The notes beneath the pieces are model-generated. The model did no database searches. It was not told the DNA's origin and saw only the letters and a list, made by a program, of their open reading frames with translations. Of a DNA stretch of 9,885 bases, positions 6,641 through 9,885 are shown piece after piece. The translations under genes and the position numbers were made by a program. Each line of letters opens with the position of its first letter. Position 1 is the stretch's first letter. Source of the stretch: Candidatus Melainabacteria bacterium (GTDB taxonomy: Bacteria; Cyanobacteriota; Vampirovibrionia; LMEP-6097); assembly GCA_028817775.1 (NCBI GenBank), contig JAPPOW010000040.1, positions 1 through 9,885 of the forward strand, given 5' to 3'.

Positions 6641-7472
6641 TTCTCCAAAGTAAAATTTCTTTGTGATTACCAGAGAGCAAAACTTCTGGCACCTGCTCGT
6701 CTTGGAAATCGGCTGGGCGAGTGTATTGTGGATATTCTTTAATAACCAACTTAGCTAAATCTTCTTTACTTAGTCCAGTTTGTTCTAATAATTGAGCTAA
6801 TTCTTTTTTGCTCACTTGTAGTTCTTCAAGTTTCTCTAGGTAGTTGATTTGACTATGGCTTTCTTCTTCAAGACTTGTGGGGTCACCTAGTACTCCTGGG
6901 ATGTGACGTAGAGTAGCGTCAATAATAGTTAGCGCAGGCAGTTCACCCCCAGTGAGTACATAATCACCGACAGAGATTTCCATAGTGGCTCTATCTCTAA
7001 TTCTTTGATCGAAACCTTCGTAGCGACCACAAAGGATGATGAGTTGCTTTTTCTGAGATAGTTCCTTAGTTAAGTCTTGTGTTAGAGGTCTTCCTGAAGG
7101 GCTTGTAATGATTACTTCTAGAGATTCTGGGTAGGGATGTTGCTGTGGGGTCCGAGAACAAGGCTTGCGAGATCCGAAGGACCGGAGTTTACTTTCGTGT
7201 AAATGAGGCTCCTGAGGATCTCGCATAACGCAGTTATCGGGCGTCACAGTGACATTCCCCAGGCAATCAATAAATGGCTGTGGCATCAGCACCATGCCAG
7301 CGCCACCACCATAAGGCGTGTCATCAACTTTCTTGTGCTTGTCCTTAGAATAATCACGTGGATTATGGGTATTGAGCTGGTATAAATTGGCTTCACGAGC
7401 CAGCCCAAGGATACTGGTGGAGCAGTAATTCTCGATCAAGTCGGGAAATAAACTTAGTACATCAATTTGCAT
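6606..7472 (-). CDS. trmD: tRNA (guanine37-N1)-methyltransferase
   Basis: SPOUT-class methyltransferase that methylates G37 of tRNAs with SAM and prevents +1 frameshifting. The 288-aa protein has the family's N-terminus (MQIDVLSLFPDLIENY), PRDYSKDKHKKVDDTPYGGG (38-57), the SAM-binding trefoil-knot region LIILCGRYEGFDQR, SVGDYVLTGGELPA (167-180), and the C-terminal YTRPADF and VPEVLLSGNHKEI. Two insertions are not in the family as I know it: about residues 74-116 derive from a palindromic repeat, and about 205-245 is a helical, Lys/Glu/Leu-rich addition in the flexible linker between the two domains. I start at ATG 7472, where homology begins, overlapping the upstream lipoprotein stop by 11 nt; there is no Shine-Dalgarno, so translation is probably coupled. 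The 3' end overlaps the convergent small gene. The frame is intact and the knot motifs are conserved, so it should be functional. Confidence 0.94.
   Translation of the reverse strand: MQIDVLSLFPDLIENYCSTSILGLAREANLYQLNTHNPRDYSKDKHKKVDDTPYGGGAGMVLMPQPFIDCLGNVTVTPDNCVMRDPQEPHLHESKLRSFGSRKPCSRTPQQHPYPESLEVIITSPSGRPLTQDLTKELSQKKQLIILCGRYEGFDQRIRDRATMEISVGDYVLTGGELPALTIIDATLRHIPGVLGDPTSLEEESHSQINYLEKLEELQVSKKELAQLLEQTGLSKEDLAKLVIKEYPQYTRPADFQDEQVPEVLLSGNHKEILLWRIKHLALQQTSQ
7166..7225 (-). repeat. 60-bp palindromic element in frame inside trmD
   Basis: TGCGAGATCC (7166-7175) pairs with GGATCTCGCA (7216-7225) over 10 bp. It is followed by a symmetric GA/GA internal loop, AGGA/TCCT (7178-7181 with 7210-7213), a mismatched internal loop and TTTAC/GTAAA (7188-7192 with 7199-7203) closing a 6-nt loop. 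The element codes within TrmD residues of about 83-103 and is G+C-richer than its flanks. The inserted protein stretch is wider (about 7125-7253), so the inserted unit probably includes sequence beyond the palindrome. It is a different family from the mqnC repeat. Confidence 0.85.
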
Positions 7473-8520
7473 TGCGGATGTATTTGTGATCAATTGCAAT
7501 CTGGCGTAAGCTCTCTAATTTAGCTTGATCTAGTTCAGTGCCAAATTTAAGTTTACGCAAACTTAGTGCAATAAAATTTTCTTGGATATCTTGTTTGGTG
7601 ATCTTACGTAGGTGCTCAGTGATTAATCTTGCTGCTTGGTTACGATCTGCCTGGATTGATTCAAGGATTTGATTTTGTTGTTTGAGGAATTTATCAACTT
7701 GCTGCTGGTGTTGGCTATAAAAATCTTCATCAACTACTAGTAAGGCTGCAGGGAAACGATTGATCTCGACTAATTTTTCCTGGATAAAACTATTACGGTC
7801 ACCATCGAGCTCTTGGATTAGGCTCAAAGCCCCTTCTGGACTAGATTTACTGAGGTTGATATATGATCTTTGCTCAAGTAAGCTACCCCAAGGTTCAGCT
7901 ACTAAGGCTGCGTCAATATCTCCAGCAGCAAAAATAGTTTCGATTTCAGCTGGATTCACTGCAAGGTACTCAAGCCGCTTGGAGAATTTGACCTTGGGTG
8001 CTTCAAGCATTGATTTCATTTCTGGGCTGAGTGTCTTGTAGCGATCTTTCTGAGCTCTGCTTGCTCCTACTATATATTTAGCGAGTAAGTCTTGAGTATT
8101 GCCCAATTGAGGCACTGCAAGCCGTTTGATTTTGTAAGTCTTACCTGGCTTGTATTTATGATCTAAGATCAAGCTATTACCACCAAGACTACTCAAAGCA
8201 AGGACTTTGAGTTTGACTCCTTTGCTGATTGCATTGAGGTAAGGACCGGGACCGATATAGGCAAGGTCTAGGTTCTTGGTGATTAGTGCGTTGAGTAAAT
8301 AACCACCAGAACTAAAATACTGAGCTCTAGTATTGCTAAATTTACCAGACTCTAGTCCCGTGATTGGCACTGCGTGACTGGCATTGAGTAAGTAGCCGAG
8401 GCGAAGTTTGCTGGCGTCATCCACCGGCTTGGAGCAAGCTGAAACACTTAACACCAATAGTAAGCAAACAAGTTTTAAGACTGGATTGCTTCGCTTACGC
8501 TCGCAATGACGATTATGCAC
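7462..8520 (-). CDS. Substrate-binding lipoprotein of an ABC transporter (NMT1/SsuA/NrtA-like)
   Basis: Probable periplasmic or membrane-anchored solute receptor of the family that binds nitrate, sulfonates, taurine or thiamine precursors. The 352-aa protein has a lipoprotein signal peptide: basic n-region (CERKRSNP), hydrophobic core LVCLLLVLSV, and lipobox VSAC with Cys at residue 29. Mature sequence follows the family's path: LRLGYLLNASHAVPI, then LDLAYIGPGPYLNAI, VPQLGNTQDLLAKYIV, and IDAALVAEPWG. The start is GTG at 8520, overlapping the rplC stop by 8 nt; no other start leaves a full signal peptide. The n-region is encoded by a palindromic repeat. No permease or ATPase gene is next to it, so it is an orphan receptor or its partners are elsewhere. 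The substrate cannot be decided. Confidence 0.88.
   Translation of the reverse strand: MHNRHCERKRSNPVLKLVCLLLVLSVSACSKPVDDASKLRLGYLLNASHAVPITGLESGKFSNTRAQYFSSGGYLLNALITKNLDLAYIGPGPYLNAISKGVKLKVLALSSLGGNSLILDHKYKPGKTYKIKRLAVPQLGNTQDLLAKYIVGASRAQKDRYKTLSPEMKSMLEAPKVKFSKRLEYLAVNPAEIETIFAAGDIDAALVAEPWGSLLEQRSYINLSKSSPEGALSLIQELDGDRNSFIQEKLVEINRFPAALLVVDEDFYSQHQQQVDKFLKQQNQILESIQADRNQAARLITEHLRKITKQDIQENFIALSLRKLKFGTELDQAKLESLRQIAIDHKYIRNAN
8483..8510 (-). repeat. Palindromic repeat encoding the n-region of the lipoprotein signal peptide
   Basis: On the minus strand the element begins GTCATTGCGAG and ends GCAATCC; ATTGC and GCAAT (8507-8503 and 8489-8485) form the outer pairs. Its left end is identical over 11 bases to the repeat in mqnC, but it is shorter and read in a different frame, giving HCERKRSNP instead of VIARRTQSDVAIS. 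It starts three bases after the rplC stop codon. Confidence 0.85.
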
Positions 8521-9193
8521 TTTGCTTATTGTAGTGGTTCCAAGATTTGATACCGCTAGCTCTTAGTTTCAGTACAGCACCTTTTTTGCCAGGGACTGGA
8601 CCTTTGATAAGTACTAGACGTTTCTCTGGACAGAACTTAACCACCTTAGCTTTGGTAACAGAGATTTGTTTATTACCCATTCTACCTGGCATGCGTTTAC
8701 CTTTGAAAACGCGACCTGGATAGGTACCAGCTCCAGAAGAACCAACTTGACGTTTGGATTTTGAACCGTGACTGCGGCGACCGACGTGCATATTGTGACG
8801 TTTGACACCACCTTGGAAACCCTTACCGATAGAAGTTCCTGTGATTTTGACCTTAGCTAGGTCTTGAAAGAATTCTTCTAAGTTGATCGCATCACCAAGA
8901 CTAAGTCCTTCCACTGCTTCATGAGTTCTAAACTCATCAAGTTGAGAAAGAGCAGGAAGATTTTTCTTCTGTAATTTAGCTAGCTCTGGTTTTTTGATTA
9001 ATTTTTCGCGCTTAAGAAAGTTACCAACTTGTACTGCGTTGTAACCATCACGTTCTTCAGTTTTAATATCAGTAACGATATTTTCTGCTAGCTCTAGTAC
9101 TGTCACTGGAACCACGTTCCCCTCTTCATCGAAGATTTGGGTCATGCCGACTTTTTTAGCTAAAAGTCCGTAATCTTTTGTTTCTGTTGCCAT
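8513..9193 (-). CDS. rplC: 50S ribosomal protein L3
   Basis: Large-subunit protein L3, one of the early assembly proteins, which binds the 23S rRNA near its 3' end and reaches toward the peptidyl-transferase centre. The 226-aa protein starts with a typical LAKKVGMTQIFDEEG, contains the conserved extended loop GKGFQGGVKRHN, then RRSHGSKSKRQVGSSGAGTYPG and KRMPGRMG, and ends with a KAVLKLRASG region. Length is within the normal range. I start at ATG 9193, preceded by AAGGAG at 9206-9201; a TTG six codons upstream would place the ribosome site inside the gene. It is followed by the lipoprotein gene with an 8-nt overlap instead of rplD, so the usual S10 cluster is broken here. Being first in its transcript is as in Cyanobacteria. 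Confidence 0.96.
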   Translation of the reverse strand: MATETKDYGLLAKKVGMTQIFDEEGNVVPVTVLELAENIVTDIKTEERDGYNAVQVGNFLKREKLIKKPELAKLQKKNLPALSQLDEFRTHEAVEGLSLGDAINLEEFFQDLAKVKITGTSIGKGFQGGVKRHNMHVGRRSHGSKSKRQVGSSGAGTYPGRVFKGKRMPGRMGNKQISVTKAKVVKFCPEKRLVLIKGPVPGKKGAVLKLRASGIKSWNHYNKQSA

Positions 9194-9213
9194 TTTATGT
9201 CTCCTTATCAATA

Positions 9214-9278
9214 GATAGCTTTGCTATCACTTCTGGGCACAGTATCCATGGCTGGACCTTCATGTCCCAGAAGTGATA
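9214..9278 (-). promoter_or_regulatory. rplC: rplC leader with strong and partly competing hairpins
   Basis: A perfect 13-bp inverted repeat joins 9225-9237 and 9266-9278 around a 28-nt loop, which itself can fold (TCCA-GCCA-TGGA). A second hairpin, GATAGC-TTT-GCTATC on the plus strand (9214-9228), shares four bases with the first, so the two full stems cannot coexist. The second hairpin lies 8 nt upstream of the AAGGAG. No U-tract follows, so it is not an intrinsic terminator. It could be an autoregulatory site for L3 or a 5' stabilising stem. Confidence 0.65.
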
Positions 9279-9281
9279 TGT

Positions 9282-9290
9282 ATTGTAGCA
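9282..9290 (-). promoter_or_regulatory. rplC: Extended -10 promoter of rplC
   Basis: Minus-strand TGCTACAAT (9290-9282) is the same TGn-TANAAT form seen before thrC and the phosphohexomutase. Transcription would begin near 9275, within the outer arm of the leader hairpin, so the mRNA would start with a stem. No clear -35 box. Confidence 0.55.
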
Positions 9291-9328
9291 ATTGCCAGAT
9301 AAAATAAAGCTAAAAACCTTGTTGTTTA

Positions 9329-9401
9329 GGTATATTTACCCTCTAGATTTATCTTTTAAGTGATAAAATATCTGTAATACATAATTTACAGCGCGGTAAA
9401 T
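9329..9401 (+). promoter_or_regulatory. Candidate promoter and operator region upstream of the right-edge gene
   Basis: An extended -10-like TGATAAAAT lies at 9361-9369. Three copies of the motif GTAAAT/ATTTAC surround it: ATTTACC at 9334-9340, ATTTAC at 9384-9389 and GTAAAT at 9396-9401. The last two form a 6-6-6 dyad ending 4 nt before the ATG, and the first lies in a GGTA-TATT-TACC dyad. This could be a repressor-binding region, but the sequence is A+T-rich and chance matches are possible. Confidence 0.3.
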
Positions 9402-9405
9402 CTTA

Positions 9406-9885
9406 ATGTCAGCTTCAACAGAATCAGCTCAAATCTCTAGACCAACACTTGCCGCCCAATTTGGTGGTAATTATATTGATTACTATAAGTTGTTTCAGTG
9501 GATAGATGGCATGATCTACCATACTGAGAAGCAGAGAATTGCTTTCTCAAGTCTTAATGAAATTCCAGAGAAATTAGCTGAGTTTGAAAGCATTGTTAGA
9601 GATTGGCACGGAGATCTTGAGCAGTCTGGGCTAGATTTACAACAAGACCCAATTACTATGCTTGCAGGGGTTGCGGCACCAACTTTTTTTGCTGCCACTG
9701 ACCAGACCGCTTGTGTTCTTCCGCAGTCATATAAATTACCGGATGGTAGTGAGGAAACAACGCTACTTTATAAACCAGTTGAGAACAAACTTAAGAGCTT
9801 ACACTCCAAAGGCCACTTTAATCCGGTTTACTTTAATGATGGACGTATGGTTATGGAATATGTGAGCAAGCGCTTGCACCAGCTT
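9406..9885 (+). CDS. Unknown protein, 5' part (160 codons, continues beyond the window)
   Basis: An ATG-started frame is open to the right edge with no stop. I do not recognise the protein. There is no signal peptide. The N-terminal part reads FGGNYIDYYKLFQWIDGMIYHTEKQRIAF, then an acidic helical stretch (LAEFESIVRDWHGDLEQ), and later a segment with VAAPTFFAATDQTACV and SYKLPDGSEETTLLYKP. The mix of alternating hydrophobic strands and helices points to a soluble globular protein. There is no clear Shine-Dalgarno sequence before the ATG. It is divergent from rplC over 212 bp and may share regulatory DNA with it. The reading frame has codon use like its neighbours, which supports real coding. 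Confidence 0.75.
   Translation, partial: MSASTESAQISRPTLAAQFGGNYIDYYKLFQWIDGMIYHTEKQRIAFSSLNEIPEKLAEFESIVRDWHGDLEQSGLDLQQDPITMLAGVAAPTFFAATDQTACVLPQSYKLPDGSEETTLLYKPVENKLKSLHSKGHFNPVYFNDGRMVMEYVSKRLHQL

Noticed and set aside
8614..8811. Minus-strand 65-aa open frame inside rplC
   Set aside because: Alternative-frame shadow of the L3 gene.
9225..9278. Intrinsic terminator between rplC and the right-edge gene
   Set aside because: The stem lies in the rplC leader between promoter and start codon, and no U-tract follows on either strand.

Overview
The window is a compact, moderately A+T-rich bacterial segment in which almost every base is coding. The gene repertoire is chromosomal housekeeping: a phosphohexomutase, a futalosine-pathway menaquinone enzyme (MqnC), threonine synthase, undecaprenyl-diphosphatase, TrmD, a substrate-binding lipoprotein and ribosomal protein L3. 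Between these lie several lineage-specific genes I do not recognise. Wording of the phosphohexomutase, ThrC and TrmD proteins, together with MqnC and an rplC that opens its own transcript, would fit a non-photosynthetic relative of Cyanobacteria (Melainabacteria/Vampirovibrionia-like) or another uncultured lineage. That placement is an inference with low confidence.

Layout. Bases 1-199 hold a long imperfect inverted repeat that also carries an open reading frame on the minus strand running off the left edge. Bases 237-3384 (+) are a four-gene overlapping operon: phosphohexomutase, a 94-aa DUF4258/RelE-like protein, a 76-aa DUF2283-like protein, mqnC. Bases 3376-4212 (-) encode an unknown 278-aa protein, divergent from thrC (4279-5373, +). 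thrC converges on uppP (5348-6145, -). A small unknown gene (6218-6640, +) converges on an rplC > substrate-binding lipoprotein > trmD operon (9193 down to 6606, -). The right edge carries the first 160 codons of an unknown gene (9406-9885, +).

The most striking signals are palindromic repeats inside protein genes. One family (core GTCATTGCGAG...GCAATC) lies in frame inside mqnC, five residues or so after its radical-SAM cysteine motif. The same family, read in a different frame, supplies the start-proximal, Arg/Lys-rich n-region of the lipoprotein signal peptide. A different, longer palindrome (about 60 bp) lies in frame inside trmD. This resembles in principle the protein-invading palindromic elements known from Rickettsia, but here the genes hit are a radical-SAM enzyme, a tRNA methyltransferase and a transporter component.

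Other points: several genes (phosphohexomutase, the 278-aa gene, thrC) have a sigma70-type -10 box placed 6-7 nt before the start codon, implying leaderless mRNAs. All three convergent gene pairs overlap at their 3' ends, leaving no room for ordinary terminators. rplC is detached from rplD and the rest of the S10 cluster and has a strong hairpin in its leader.
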